A stretch of 64,000 nt of DNA from Pseudomonas sp. KBW05 (GTDB lineage: Bacteria > Pseudomonadota > Gammaproteobacteria > Pseudomonadales > Pseudomonadaceae), in assembly GCF_003852405.1 (NCBI RefSeq), contig NZ_QAJM01000007.1:1-64000 (forward strand), written 5' to 3'. Below, one piece after another: positions 35,872-44,230 of the stretch. The notes under the pieces are model-generated. The model was not told where the DNA came from. It did no database searches and worked only from the letters and a program-made list of their open reading frames with translations. The stretch's first letter is position 1. Each line of letters starts with the position of its first letter. The position numbers and the translations under genes are program-made.

Positions 35872-36072
35872 CCCTATGGCCGCAATATGCATTTGAATTT
35901 GGGTCGGCGCGTGGTGTGCCCTGGCCGACGAATGGTCGTTAATGTGTTGGTCCAGGTGAATGCCTGGGATTTGGTGCGGTAGAAACGCTTTGAAATGCTC
36001 CTGCTGCGCTGGTTTTTGCTCTCTGAGAATAGACTCTCGGGCCAATCAATCAGCGAGTCGGCGCGATGGGCA

Positions 36073-36585
36073 ATGCCCGCTATTTATGAGTCAAAAGGCC
36101 AGCAAACCTGGCTTGATTACGGTTTGCCAGATTTGCGCAGCCTCGACAGGGCGCTTCGTTCCTGCCCGATTGAGGAGGTGGCTGCGGGCGAGGATGTTGC
36201 CGAAGCTGTTGAGGTCGTGGCTTCTAACTTGGGGCTCATTGACGCGGCGTGTTCCGAAGTTTGTATAACGTCTCCTTTGGGAGGGGTTCGGATTCGGCGT
36301 GCAACGCTGCGGCATATAGTTGAGAAGCGACAGGACGCGAGGGAGCGGTATGTCAGGGTTGCACTGGACACGCTGACGGGCCCCTTGGAAATTTGGCGTG
36401 TCGCGTACAGCGATGGTTCGGCTCGGCTGGCATTCATTGGTGCTTACGAGAGCAGGCGGCAAATGCTGGTTGTCGTGAATATCCAGGCTGGCAATGTGTT
36501 GTGGAATTTCATGCAGACCGATGCCAAGGCACTGAACAAGCATCGCCACGGCGAACTGCTATACCAGCGCTACCACCTTTTTTAG
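36073..36585 (+). CDS. Stand-alone PBECR2-type nuclease-domain protein (phage Mu F C-terminus-like)
   Basis: 170 residues, starting MPAIYESKGQQTWLDYGLPD. RHIVEKRQDARERYVRVALDTLTG.LEIW, then RLAFIGAYESRRQMLVVVNIQ and VLWNFMQTDAKALNKHRHGELLYQR closely recall the C-terminal domain of Mu-like phage head morphogenesis proteins, named PBECR2 (a Barnase/EndoU/ColicinE5/RelE-like fold). No head-protein part and no other phage gene is present. The gene sits alone, against the direction of both neighbours, between envC and gpmI. The frame is open 26 residues further up (to 35995), with no better ribosome site. A nuclease or toxin role is an inference from the fold family. Confidence 0.72.
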   Translation: MPAIYESKGQQTWLDYGLPDLRSLDRALRSCPIEEVAAGEDVAEAVEVVASNLGLIDAACSEVCITSPLGGVRIRRATLRHIVEKRQDARERYVRVALDTLTGPLEIWRVAYSDGSARLAFIGAYESRRQMLVVVNIQAGNVLWNFMQTDAKALNKHRHGELLYQRYHLF

Positions 36586-36800
36586 CAGGCAAAGAAAAGG
36601 GCAGCTCTCTCGAACTGCCCTAAGTTAACTGCTTGATATTCATATACACACCCTCAAGCGGGGGTGTGGAGGTCTCACCCTACGCTGATGTCCAACCATC
36701 AACGGGGTTCCTACGCCAGTTATTGCCGCTGGAGGCAACTGGTTTCGCGCTCGGGACCATTATTGGCGGGCAGACCGCTTTGAGCAACCCCTAAAGCGTT
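36586..36800. other. Structured intergenic stretch after the PBECR2-type gene
   Basis: 215 bp without a credible gene. Hairpins: AGGGCAG/CTGCCCT (36598-36621, also terminator-like on the minus strand, followed by TTTTC), ACACCC/GGGTGT (36645-36664), and an imperfect CCAGTT(AT)TGCC/GGCAACTGG pair (36716-36742). It could hold an RNA element or be scar sequence from insertion of the neighbouring gene. Confidence 0.45.
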
Positions 36801-38327
36801 TCAGACCAGGATCGAAGTCCCAGTCATCTCAGCCGGCTTCTCCAGCCCCATCAGCTTCAGCATGGTCGGCGCCACATCTGCCAGTACGCCACCTTCACGC
36901 ACTTTCAGATCACGCTTGCCGACATAGATGAACGGCACCGGCTCGGTGGTGTGGGCGGTGTGGGCCTGGCCGGTGGATTCATCCGACATCTGCTCGCAAT
37001 TGCCGTGGTCAGCGGTGATCAGCGCTTCGCCGCCGACTTTTTCCAGCGCCTCGGCGATACGGCCGACGCATTCGTCCAGGCATTCCACGGCCTTGGTCGC
37101 GGCGGCGAGGTTGCCGCTGTGGCCGACCATGTCGCCGTTGGCGTAGTTGACCACGATCACGTCATAACGCTGGTGTTCGATGGCATCGACGATCTTGTCG
37201 GTGACTTCCGGCGCGCTCATTTCCGGTTGCAGGTCGTAGGTGGCGACTTTTGGCGACGGGATCAGGATGCGCTCTTCGCCTGGGAACGGTTCTTCACGAC
37301 CGCCGGAGAAGAAGAAGGTCACGTGGGCGTATTTCTCGGTTTCGGCGATGCGCAGCTGGGTCTTGCCGTTTTTCGCCAGGTAGTCGCCCAGCACGTTTTC
37401 CAGGCTGCCCGGCGCGAACGCGGCAGGGGCCGGGATGCTGGCGGCGTATTGGGTCAGGCCGACGTAGTGGACTTTCGGCTGGCGCGCGCGTTCGAACTCG
37501 CTGAAACCGTCTTCGACAAACACACGGCTCAACTCGCGGGCGCGGTCGGCGCGGAAGTTCATGAAGATCACGGCGTCGCCGTCTTCCACTTTGACCGGCT
37601 CGCCGATGGTGGTGGCTTTGACGAACTCATCGCTCTCGCCGCGGGCATAGGCGGCTTCCAGGCCTTCCTGGGCAGTGGCGGCGTTGAATTCGGCCTGGCC
37701 GTCGACGATCAGGTTGTAGGCCTGGGACACGCGGTCCCAGCGGTTGTCGCGGTCCATGGCGAAATAGCGACCCACCAGGCTGGCGATGCGGCCTTTGCCC
37801 AGGGCGGCAAAGGTGGCGTCGAGCAGTTCGATGGACGATTGCGCGCTTTTCGGCGGGGTGTCACGGCCGTCGAGGAAGGCGTGCAGGTAGATCTTGTCGG
37901 CGCCGCGCTTGAAAGCCAGTTCGGCCATGGCGACCAGGTGGTCCTGATGGCTGTGTACGCCGCCATCGGACAACAGGCCCATGAAGTGCACGGCCTTGCC
38001 GGCAGCCACGGCTTTATCGACGGCGGCGCAGATGGTCGGGTTCTCGAAGAACTCGCCATCGCGGATCGCTTTGGTCACGCGAGTGAAGTCTTGATAGACC
38101 ACTCGTCCGGCGCCGAGATTCATGTGGCCGACTTCCGAGTTGCCCATCTGGCCGTCCGGCAGGCCTACGTCCATGCCGGAGCCGGAGATCAGGCCGTTGG
38201 GCATCGTCGCGGTCAGGCGGTCGAGTACGGGCTTCCTGGCCGCGTATACCGCGTTGTCGTGGTGGCTTTCACTGTGTCCGAAGCCATCGAGAATTATCAG
38301 GACCAAAGGTTTAGGCGTAGTAGTCAT
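36801..38327 (-). CDS. gpmI: 2,3-bisphosphoglycerate-independent phosphoglycerate mutase GpmI
   Basis: 508 residues, the usual length. Metal site near the N-terminus [14 protein letters not shown], catalytic Ser in [20 protein letters not shown], and C-terminal metal ligands in [13 protein letters not shown] and [13 protein letters not shown]. It interconverts 3- and 2-phosphoglycerate in glycolysis and gluconeogenesis using Mn2+. The start at MTTTPKPL is chosen because the 26 upstream residues are not conserved. Confidence 0.97.
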   Translation of the reverse strand: MTTTPKPLVLIILDGFGHSESHHDNAVYAARKPVLDRLTATMPNGLISGSGMDVGLPDGQMGNSEVGHMNLGAGRVVYQDFTRVTKAIRDGEFFENPTICAAVDKAVAAGKAVHFMGLLSDGGVHSHQDHLVAMAELAFKRGADKIYLHAFLDGRDTPPKSAQSSIELLDATFAALGKGRIASLVGRYFAMDRDNRWDRVSQAYNLIVDGQAEFNAATAQEGLEAAYARGESDEFVKATTIGEPVKVEDGDAVIFMNFRADRARELSRVFVEDGFSEFERARQPKVHYVGLTQYAASIPAPAAFAPGSLENVLGDYLAKNGKTQLRIAETEKYAHVTFFFSGGREEPFPGEERILIPSPKVATYDLQPEMSAPEVTDKIVDAIEHQRYDVIVVNYANGDMVGHSGNLAAATKAVECLDECVGRIAEALEKVGGEALITADHGNCEQMSDESTGQAHTAHTTEPVPFIYVGKRDLKVREGGVLADVAPTMLKLMGLEKPAEMTGTSILV

Positions 38328-38418
38328 AGATCCTCTCGTGGCGGTAATAAAGGAAGGCGATTGAAAAGGGAGTGGCAGTTTAAAGCGAAGTTCCGACCGC
38401 GTCACCGCTTTACGGGGG

Positions 38419-38446
38419 TTGGCCGCCCCTGACGGCTGTGTATACT
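38419..38446 (+). promoter_or_regulatory. Sigma-70-like promoter of the rhodanese-grxC-secB unit
   Basis: TTGGCC, 16 bases, TATACT, ending 32 bp before the first start codon. It lies in the gap divergent to gpmI. Confidence 0.6.
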
Positions 38447-38478
38447 TACCGCCATTTTAACGCCCTGGAACCTCCTTG

Positions 38479-38892
38479 ATGGTTGATCACCTGATTGCAT
38501 TTGCCACTGCCCACTATCTGCTCGTGGGTGCCTTCGTCATCCTGCTGGCGCTGCTGATCGCTCACGAGATGAGCCGTGGTGGCCGCAGCCTGAGCACGTC
38601 GGAGCTGACCGCGCTGGTCAACAAGGATGAGGCCGTTGTCGTGGACATCCGTCCGGCCAAGGATTTTGCCGCCGGCCATATCGTCGGTGCCCTGAATATT
38701 CCACAGGACAAGCTGATCGCGCGCCTGGCCGAGCTGGAAAAACACAAGGCCAAGACTATCATCCTGGTCGATGCCCAGGGCCAGCACGCCGGCACCCACG
38801 CCCGCGAAATGCTCAAGGCCGGTTTCACCGCCGCCAAACTGTCCGGCGGTATCGGCAGCTGGAAAGCCGATAACCTCCCGCTGGTGAAGTGA
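38479..38892 (+). CDS. Membrane-anchored rhodanese-like protein lacking the active Cys (YibN type)
   Basis: 137 residues. One N-terminal membrane helix (~8-27), then a rhodanese domain (VVDIRPAKDFAAGHIVGALNIPQDKL). The active-site loop reads ILVDAQGQHAGTHA, where active rhodaneses have Cys. Sulfur transfer is therefore unlikely. It heads the group with grxC and secB, as yibN-grxC-secB does in E. coli. A start one codon earlier (TTG) is possible. Confidence 0.9.
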   Translation: MVDHLIAFATAHYLLVGAFVILLALLIAHEMSRGGRSLSTSELTALVNKDEAVVVDIRPAKDFAAGHIVGALNIPQDKLIARLAELEKHKAKTIILVDAQGQHAGTHAREMLKAGFTAAKLSGGIGSWKADNLPLVK

Positions 38893-38893
38893 T

Positions 38894-39145
38894 ATGAGCC
38901 AGGTTGTCGTGTACTCCAGCGATTGGTGCCCTTACTGCATGCGGGCCAAGGCCTTGCTGGAGAAAAAGGGCGTTGCCTTCGAAGAAATCAAGGTCGATGG
39001 CAAACCCCAGGTGCGTGCCGAAATGGCCCAGAAGGCGGGGCGCACGTCCGTGCCGCAGATCTGGATCGGCGCCAAGCACATCGGTGGCTGCGACGACCTG
39101 TTTGCCCTGGAGCGCGCCGGCAAGCTCGATGCGCTGCTCGCCTAA
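38894..39145 (+). CDS. grxC: Glutaredoxin 3
   Basis: 83 residues. Dithiol active site CPYC near position 12, TSVPQIWIG with the cis-Pro, and GGCDDLFAL at the glutathione-binding end. It reduces disulfides using glutathione. It begins one base after the rhodanese-like gene's stop and precedes secB by 34 bp. Confidence 0.97.
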   Translation: MSQVVVYSSDWCPYCMRAKALLEKKGVAFEEIKVDGKPQVRAEMAQKAGRTSVPQIWIGAKHIGGCDDLFALERAGKLDALLA

Positions 39146-39179
39146 CCCCTAAAAGACCCCAAGATCACAAGGATCTGCG

Positions 39180-39659
39180 ATGACTGACCAACAGAACACC
39201 GAAGCTGCGCAAGACCAAGGCCCACAGTTCTCGCTGCAGCGCATCTACGTGCGTGACCTGTCGTTCGAAGCGCCGAAAAGCCCGGCGATCTTCCGCCAGG
39301 AATGGACCCCAAGCGTTGCGCTGGACCTGAACACCCGTCAAAAGGCACTGGAAGGCGACTTCCACGAAGTCGTGCTGACCCTGTCGGTGACCGTGAAGAA
39401 TGGCGAAGAAGTGGCCTTCATCGCTGAAGTGCAACAGGCCGGTATCTTCCTGATCCAGGGCCTGGACGAAGCGTCCATGAGCCACACCCTGGGCGCGTTC
39501 TGCCCGAACATCCTGTTCCCGTATGCCCGTGAGACCCTGGACAGCCTGGTCACCCGTGGCTCGTTCCCAGCGCTGATGCTGGCACCGGTGAACTTCGATG
39601 CCCTGTACGCGCAAGAGCTGCAGCGCATGCAACAGGAAGGTTCGTCGACCGTTCAGTAA
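39180..39659 (+). CDS. secB: Protein-export chaperone SecB
   Basis: 159 residues. [19 protein letters not shown] near the N-terminus and [19 protein letters not shown] toward the end are the SecB hallmarks, with an acidic surface for SecA binding. It keeps preproteins unfolded for SecA/SecYEG. A REPIN follows directly. Confidence 0.97.
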   Translation: MTDQQNTEAAQDQGPQFSLQRIYVRDLSFEAPKSPAIFRQEWTPSVALDLNTRQKALEGDFHEVVLTLSVTVKNGEEVAFIAEVQQAGIFLIQGLDEASMSHTLGAFCPNILFPYARETLDSLVTRGSFPALMLAPVNFDALYAQELQRMQQEGSSTVQ

Positions 39660-39684
39660 GCGGTTCTGAACAGCGACACCGATC

Positions 39685-39780
39685 AAATGTGGGAGCGGGC
39701 TTGCTCGCGAATGCGGTATGTCAGTCGATATCTTCAGTGACTGGCACGCCGCTTTCGCGAGCAAGCCCGCTCCCACATTT
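39685..39780. repeat. REPIN (REP doublet)
   Basis: GTGGGAGCGGGCTTGCTCGC and its inverse flank a ~45-bp variable loop, between convergent secB and trmL. The flanks AAATG and CATTT extend the stem. Confidence 0.95.
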
Positions 39781-39791
39781 TGTTTTGTGTG

Positions 39792-40247
39792 TTACTTGAA
39801 GCCCAGTTGGCGCCAGCCTTCGTAGACAGCGACGGCCACAGTGTTGGACAGGTTCAGGCTGCGGCACCCTTCACGCATCGGCAATCGCAAGCGATGGCCA
39901 TCAGGCAAGGCATCCAGCACCTCGGCCGGTAGGCCGCGACTCTCGGGGCCAAACAGGAAGGCGTCGCCTTCGGCAAAGCTGGCATCATGAAACGGTCGCG
40001 AGCCCTTGGTGGTAAACGCGAACAGCCGTGGGTGCCCCAGGCTTTCCAGGCAGCTGGCCAGGTCGGCGTGGCGCTTGAGCGTGGCGTACTCGTGGTAGTC
40101 CAGCCCGGCGCGGCGCAGGCGCTTGTCGTCCATGTCGAAGCCCAAAGGCTCGATCAAATGCAGGTGGCAGCCACTGTTGGCGCACAGCCTGATAACGTTG
40201 CCGGTATTCGGCGGAATTTCTGGTTGAAAAAGGATGACGTGAAACAT
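39792..40247 (-). CDS. trmL: tRNA (cytidine(34)-2'-O)-methyltransferase TrmL
   Basis: 151 residues of the SPOUT class. MFHVILFQPEIPPNTGNVIRL and the trefoil-knot motifs LFGPESRGLP and RSLNLSNTVAVAVYE are conserved. It methylates the wobble base of tRNA-Leu isoacceptors. The start at MFHVIL is the family start; the longer open frame above it is spurious. Its ATG overlaps the divergent 40246 gene's ATG by 2 bp. Confidence 0.95.
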   Translation of the reverse strand: MFHVILFQPEIPPNTGNVIRLCANSGCHLHLIEPLGFDMDDKRLRRAGLDYHEYATLKRHADLASCLESLGHPRLFAFTTKGSRPFHDASFAEGDAFLFGPESRGLPAEVLDALPDGHRLRLPMREGCRSLNLSNTVAVAVYEGWRQLGFK

Positions 40248-40686
40248 GCACGGCTCCGAAGGTAAAGATGCGCTGCATTCTACCCCCGAAGAGGACCCAA
40301 GACCGAAGCTAATGCCGAGGGTCATGGGCTCTTTGGCGATTGTCGGCATGATGGTGGGGCTGATGATCGGTCGCCTGACCACGGCGGACCCGGTGGAGCT
40401 GCAACAGCTTGATACGGCGGCGGATGGCGTGGTGGTGTGGTTCAACAGCGAACCCAAGCTGCACGGTGAACATATCGATGGCACCGTGGCGCTGCTGTTC
40501 GACGCCCAGGGCAAGGCGGCCAGTGGGCAGCTCAAGGTCAATGACAAGGATGTGAATTGGCGCATCCGCAAGACCGATGGCGGCCTGCTGCTGAACCTGG
40601 TGGCGGCTCGGCCGTTACGCGGGGAGTGGAAGGGCGAGAAGGCCGAGGGCCGCTGGCGGTTGGAGATCCATCTCCAGGAGCAATAA
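40246..40686 (+). CDS. Conserved protein with one membrane helix
   Basis: 146 residues. A hydrophilic start, one helix (about 27-43: MGSLAIVGMMVGLMIGR), then an extracytoplasmic beta-rich part (ADGVVVWFNSEPKLHGEHID, WRIRKTDGGLLLNLVAARPL, WRLEIHLQ). Not recognised. The first ATG overlaps the divergent trmL start. An internal ATG at 40324 with a GAGG element would leave room for promoters and is a real alternative. Confidence 0.75.
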   Translation: MHGSEGKDALHSTPEEDPRPKLMPRVMGSLAIVGMMVGLMIGRLTTADPVELQQLDTAADGVVVWFNSEPKLHGEHIDGTVALLFDAQGKAASGQLKVNDKDVNWRIRKTDGGLLLNLVAARPLRGEWKGEKAEGRWRLEIHLQEQ

Positions 40687-40690
40687 AAGA

Positions 40691-40880
40691 GGGAGTTCCC
40701 GGCCTGCCTGTACCAGGGCTCCCAAAACGGGCTGAAGCCGCAAGGGCTTCGGTGTTAAAGAGGGAATCCCCGGCCTGCCTGTACCAAGGTTCCCCAAAGC
40801 GGTGTGGAGCGCGACGCGGTTCGCATCAAGCACCCCGGGTGTAAAGAGGGGATTCTCGGCCTGCCTGTACCAAGGTCCCC
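40691..40880 (+). repeat. Three hairpin repeats with covarying stems
   Basis: Three 33-nt units at 40691-40723, 40762-40794 and 40848-40880 share the core GGCCTGCCTGTACCA. Each is closed by a 5-bp stem around a 23-nt loop: GGGAG/CTCCC, GGGAA/TTCCC and GGGGA/TCCCC. The stem bases change in pairs, so structure is conserved. Spacing between units is 71 and 86 bp, unlike CRISPR. A further hairpin GAAGCC/GGCTTC (40734-40750) lies between units 1 and 2. Confidence 0.8.
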
Positions 40881-40960
40881 GAAACTGGGTTGTACAAGGG
40901 TTATTGCAGGGCGCGTGCCAGAGTGGCCAGGTTGTGCAAAAAACTTTTTACAGAAAGCGC

Positions 40961-40983
40961 AAAGCCCCGGAATACGGGGCTTT
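40961..40983. terminator. Terminator-like hairpin
   Basis: AAAGCCCC, 7-base loop, GGGGCTTT. It could end transcripts through the triple-repeat region or from ntrC on the other strand. Confidence 0.65.
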
Positions 40984-41103
40984 GGTGTTTCCGGACTTCG
41001 AAGAGTTTTCAATCAGGCCGATACTCCAGGCCTTGAGTCGGTGCCCGATGCCGGTTCACGGTGCATTCAAGCGGTGCACAGTCTCCAAACCTTGTGCGGA
41101 ACC

Positions 41104-41213
41104 AAATGTGGGAGCGGGCTTGCTCGCGAAAGCGGTGGGTCAGACAGAACATCTGTGCCTGATACACCGTATTCGCGAGCAAGCCCGCTCCCACACAAGC
41201 CCGCTCCCACATT
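41104..41213. repeat. REPIN with duplicated right arm
   Basis: A standard GTGGGAGCGGGC doublet, after which CAAGCCCGCTCCCACA is repeated (41196-41213). Its loop is almost identical to that of the REPIN at 44030, suggesting recent copying or exchange between them. Confidence 0.93.
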
Positions 41214-41240
41214 GGATTTTCGGTGGAGGTTAGAGAGATG

Positions 41241-42677
41241 TCAGGCGTCGTCGCCCTCGTCATCATCGCCACCGTCGACCTTCATCCCCAATTCCTTGAT
41301 CTTGCGCGTCAGGGTGTTACGCCCCCAACCCAGCAACACGGCAGCATCGCGACGGCGACCAGCGGTGTGCTTCAAGGCCGTCTCGATCATGATCCGCTCA
41401 AACGCCGGCACGGCGCTGTCCAGCAGGTTCGACTGGCCGCGAGCTAGCGCCTGGTCGGCCCACTGACGCAGCGCCTGCTCCCAGTTGGTCACTGGCGCCG
41501 AATCCTGCGGCAGGCTCAACAGCTCGGGCGGCAGGTCGCTGATGTGCACTTCGCGCCCGGACGCCATCACCGTGATCCAGCGGCAGGTGTTCTCCAGCTG
41601 GCGCACGTTGCCCGGCCATGGCAGGTTCTTCAGGTACTCCTCGGTCTCGCTTTTCAGCAGCTTCGGCTCCACGGCCAGCTCCTGGGCAGCGCGGCTGAGG
41701 AAGTGGCGGGCCAGGGTCGGGATGTCTTCGCGACGATCCGACATGCGCGGGATGTGGATGCGGATCACGTTGAGGCGGTGGAACAAGTCCTCACGGAACT
41801 TGCCCGCGTGTACCAGGGTTTCCAGGTTCTGGTGGGTCGCCGCGATGATGCGCACGTCGACCTTGACCGGCGTGTGCCCGCCGACGCGATAAAACTCGCC
41901 GTCCGCCAGTACGCGCAACAGGCGAGTCTGGGTGTCGGCCGGCATGTCGCCGATTTCATCGAGGAACAACGTGCCGCCGTCGGCCTGTTCAAAGCGCCCG
42001 CGCCGCAGGTTGGCCGCGCCGGTGAACGCACCTTTCTCGTGGCCGAACAGCTCGGATTCCATCAAGTCCTTGGGAATCGCCGCCATATTCAGCGCGATGA
42101 ATGGCGAAGCAGCCCGGGGGCTGTGACGGTGCAGGGCGTGGGCCACCAACTCTTTACCGGTACCCGACTCGCCGTTGATCAGCACTGTGATGTTGGAGTG
42201 GCTCAAGCGTCCGATGGCGCGAAACACTTCCTGCATCGCCGGCGCTTCGCCGATGATTTCCGGGGTGCGGGTCAGGGCCGGTGGGGCTTCCTGGCTTTGC
42301 TGTTCCTGGGCGTGCTGGTTGGCGCGCTTGACCAGCGCCACCGCCTCGTCCACATCGAACGGCTTGGGCAGGTATTCAAACGCGCCGCCCTGGTAGGACG
42401 CGACAGCGCTGTCCAGGTCCGAGTGCGCCGTCATGATGATCACCGGCAGGCGCGGGTGCTGCTCGCGAATGCGTGCCAGCAGGTCCAGGCCGCTGGCGCC
42501 GGGCATGCGGATGTCGGAGATGATCACGTCGGGCTGCTGGCGCGCGAGGCGGCTCATTACGCCGTCGGCGCTGTCGAAGCTCTGCGTGGTCATGCCTTCC
42601 TGTTGCAAGGCTTTCTCGAGGACCCAGCGGATAGAACGGTCGTCATCGACGATCCAGACAGTTTCACTACGGCTCAT
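41241..42677 (-). CDS. ntrC: Nitrogen regulator NtrC (NR-I), sigma-54 activator
   Basis: 478 residues. Receiver domain with DDD near position 11-13 and phospho-acceptor Asp55 in IISDIRMPG. AAA+ domain with Walker A GESGTGKE, the sigma-54 contact loop GAFTGA and Walker B LFLDEIGD. C-terminal Fis-type helix-turn-helix in RRRDAAVLLGWGRNTLTRKI. Phosphorylated by NtrB, it activates sigma-54 promoters such as the one before glnA here. The start overlaps the ntrB stop by 4 bp. Confidence 0.97.
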   Translation of the reverse strand: MSRSETVWIVDDDRSIRWVLEKALQQEGMTTQSFDSADGVMSRLARQQPDVIISDIRMPGASGLDLLARIREQHPRLPVIIMTAHSDLDSAVASYQGGAFEYLPKPFDVDEAVALVKRANQHAQEQQSQEAPPALTRTPEIIGEAPAMQEVFRAIGRLSHSNITVLINGESGTGKELVAHALHRHSPRAASPFIALNMAAIPKDLMESELFGHEKGAFTGAANLRRGRFEQADGGTLFLDEIGDMPADTQTRLLRVLADGEFYRVGGHTPVKVDVRIIAATHQNLETLVHAGKFREDLFHRLNVIRIHIPRMSDRREDIPTLARHFLSRAAQELAVEPKLLKSETEEYLKNLPWPGNVRQLENTCRWITVMASGREVHISDLPPELLSLPQDSAPVTNWEQALRQWADQALARGQSNLLDSAVPAFERIMIETALKHTAGRRRDAAVLLGWGRNTLTRKIKELGMKVDGGDDDEGDDA

Positions 42678-43759
42678 GTCGATGGGGCTCCTTGTTCCAG
42701 TGGCAGAAAGATCGAGAACGTGGTGTGGCCAGGATGGCTCTCACATTCGATCAGACCCTGGTGCTGGCTGATGATGTTCTGGGTGATGGCCAGGCCGAGC
42801 CCGGTACCGTCCGGGCGGCCGCTGACCATGGGAAAGAAGATGGTTTCCTGAAGTTCCGCAGGAATGCCCGGGCCGTTGTCGATGATCTCGACCTTGGTCA
42901 CCAGGCGATGGCGCACATGGCCGATGGTGAACTGGCGCAGGGCGCGGGTGCGCAGGCTGATGCGGCCCAGGCGCAATTCGTTCTGGCTGCTGATGGCTTG
43001 CATGGCGTTGCGCACGATATTGAGCACCGCCTGGATCATCTGCTCGCGGTCGATCAATACGTCGGGAATGCTCGGGTCGTAGTCGCGCACCAAGGTGATG
43101 CAACCCTGGCTTTCGGCCTCGACCAGCTGGCAAACACGCTCCAGCACCTCGTGCACGTTGGTCATCGCCAGCGACGGCAGCTTGTTGGAGCCGAGCATGC
43201 GGTCCACCAGGTTCCGCAGGCGGTCGGCTTCTTCGATGATGACGTTGGTGTAGTCCTTGAGGTTCTCGTCGGGCAACTCGCGGGCCAGCAGCTGCGCCGC
43301 GCCACGAATGCCGCCGAGCGGGTTCTTGATCTCATGGGCCAGGCCGCGCACCAGCATCTTGCTGGTCTCCTGCTTGGACAGCTGCGCTTCTTCCTTGGTG
43401 ATGCGCAGCAGGCGGTCGCGGGGATGCACTTCAAGCAACAGCAGGGTCGTGCCGTTGCTGAGGATCGGGGTCACGGCGTAATCGACGGTCAGCGTCTGGC
43501 CGGTGAGGGCGGTGAGCATCGCTTCACGCTTGGTAAACGGGTGTGCCTGCTCCACCGCCTGGCGCAACGAGCTCAAGGCTTCGGCCGACTCGGTGAACAA
43601 TTCGCTGATGAACTGCCCATGGCTGCGCTGGCCGCTGATGGCCAGGAGCATCTCCGCCGCCGGGTTCATGTACTCAAGACGCAGGTCGTCATTGAGCAGG
43701 ATGGTCGCGGTGGTCAGGTTGTCGAGTAGCAAACGGTGCAGTGCATCGCTGATGGTCAT
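42674..43759 (-). CDS. ntrB: Nitrogen sensor histidine kinase NtrB (NR-II)
   Basis: 361 residues, cytosolic. An N-terminal PAS domain (~8-110) precedes the H-box GLAHEIKNPLGGIRGAAQLL. N-box NIVRNAMQAI and G-boxes DNGPGIP and GTGLGLAI follow. It phosphorylates or dephosphorylates NtrC according to PII state. It lies about 470 bp downstream of glnA with a terminator in between, so it probably has its own promoter as well. Confidence 0.96.
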   Translation of the reverse strand: MTISDALHRLLLDNLTTATILLNDDLRLEYMNPAAEMLLAISGQRSHGQFISELFTESAEALSSLRQAVEQAHPFTKREAMLTALTGQTLTVDYAVTPILSNGTTLLLLEVHPRDRLLRITKEEAQLSKQETSKMLVRGLAHEIKNPLGGIRGAAQLLARELPDENLKDYTNVIIEEADRLRNLVDRMLGSNKLPSLAMTNVHEVLERVCQLVEAESQGCITLVRDYDPSIPDVLIDREQMIQAVLNIVRNAMQAISSQNELRLGRISLRTRALRQFTIGHVRHRLVTKVEIIDNGPGIPAELQETIFFPMVSGRPDGTGLGLAITQNIISQHQGLIECESHPGHTTFSIFLPLEQGAPST

Positions 43760-43816
43760 CAGGACCTCTTTTGGAGCAAGGCGCGGGCTTGAGGCACACG
43801 CTGATACAAGGAAAAT

Positions 43817-43831
43817 GCAAAAACCAAACCA
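43817..43831 (-). promoter_or_regulatory. Possible sigma-54 promoter of ntrBC
   Basis: On the minus strand TGGTTTGGTTTTTGC keeps GG and GC at the 10-base spacing, but the -24 box departs from TGGCAC. It lies about 58 bp before ntrB. A weak match; autoregulation by NtrC would make sense. Confidence 0.35.
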
Positions 43832-44029
43832 AGGCTCCGAAAAGAAGCGTAAATGCCCTGGAATGGGGGTTTAGGGCGCGAATCTGTAGCGTTCTGCCAG
43901 CTTGCTCGGGAAGTTTCGAACCAAAATGGGCTGGCGGGTGGGAAGGGTGCGGCTTGTCGCACCAATATAGTGCGGTTTTGTGAAGCTTGTTCAGGAAGCT
44001 ATAAATTCACTGGATGTACACAATTCAAC

Positions 44030-44118
44030 TGTGGGAGCGGGCTTGCTCGCGAATACGGTGGGTCAGACAGAACATCTGTGCCTGATACACCGCATTCGCG
44101 AGCAAGCCCGCTCCCACA
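44030..44118. repeat. REPIN (REP doublet)
   Basis: GTGGGAGCGGGC doublet. The loop (GGTGGGTCAGACAGAACATC and onward) is nearly the same as that of the REPIN at 41104, 3 kb away. Confidence 0.95.
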
Positions 44119-44169
44119 TGTTTAATTGGATTCGCAGATTGGATGCGGCGTAAGCCCAAAATGTTGGGC

Positions 44170-44201
44170 AAAAAAAAGACCTCCCGAAGGAGGTCTTTTT
44201 T
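44170..44201. terminator. glnA terminator
   Basis: GACCTCC and GGAGGTC arms around CGAA, with A-tract on one side and T-tract on the other. It is 30 bp after the glnA stop and works in the minus direction. Confidence 0.9.
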
Positions 44202-44230
44202 GTCACGCCACGTTAAGCGGCGCTACCGGA

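Larger units (their letters stand above)
40687..41240. other. 554-bp non-coding region rich in hairpins
   Basis: Holds, in order, the three covarying hairpin repeats, a terminator (40961-40983) and a REPIN with a duplicated right arm (41104-41213). No credible protein gene. It separates the 40246 gene from ntrC, which is transcribed toward it. Confidence 0.75.
43760..44230. other. 471-bp glnA-ntrB intergenic region
   Basis: Contains the possible ntrBC promoter, a REPIN (44030-44118) and the glnA terminator (44170-44201). No credible ORF otherwise. Confidence 0.6.

Noticed and set aside
36091-36549. Minus-strand frame opposite the PBECR2-type gene
   Set aside because: Contains no recognisable motif, while the plus-strand product has strong family resemblance.
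40691-40880. Possible CRISPR array
   Set aside because: Only three units, unequal spacing (71 and 86 bp), hairpins inside the units with covarying stems, and no cas genes.
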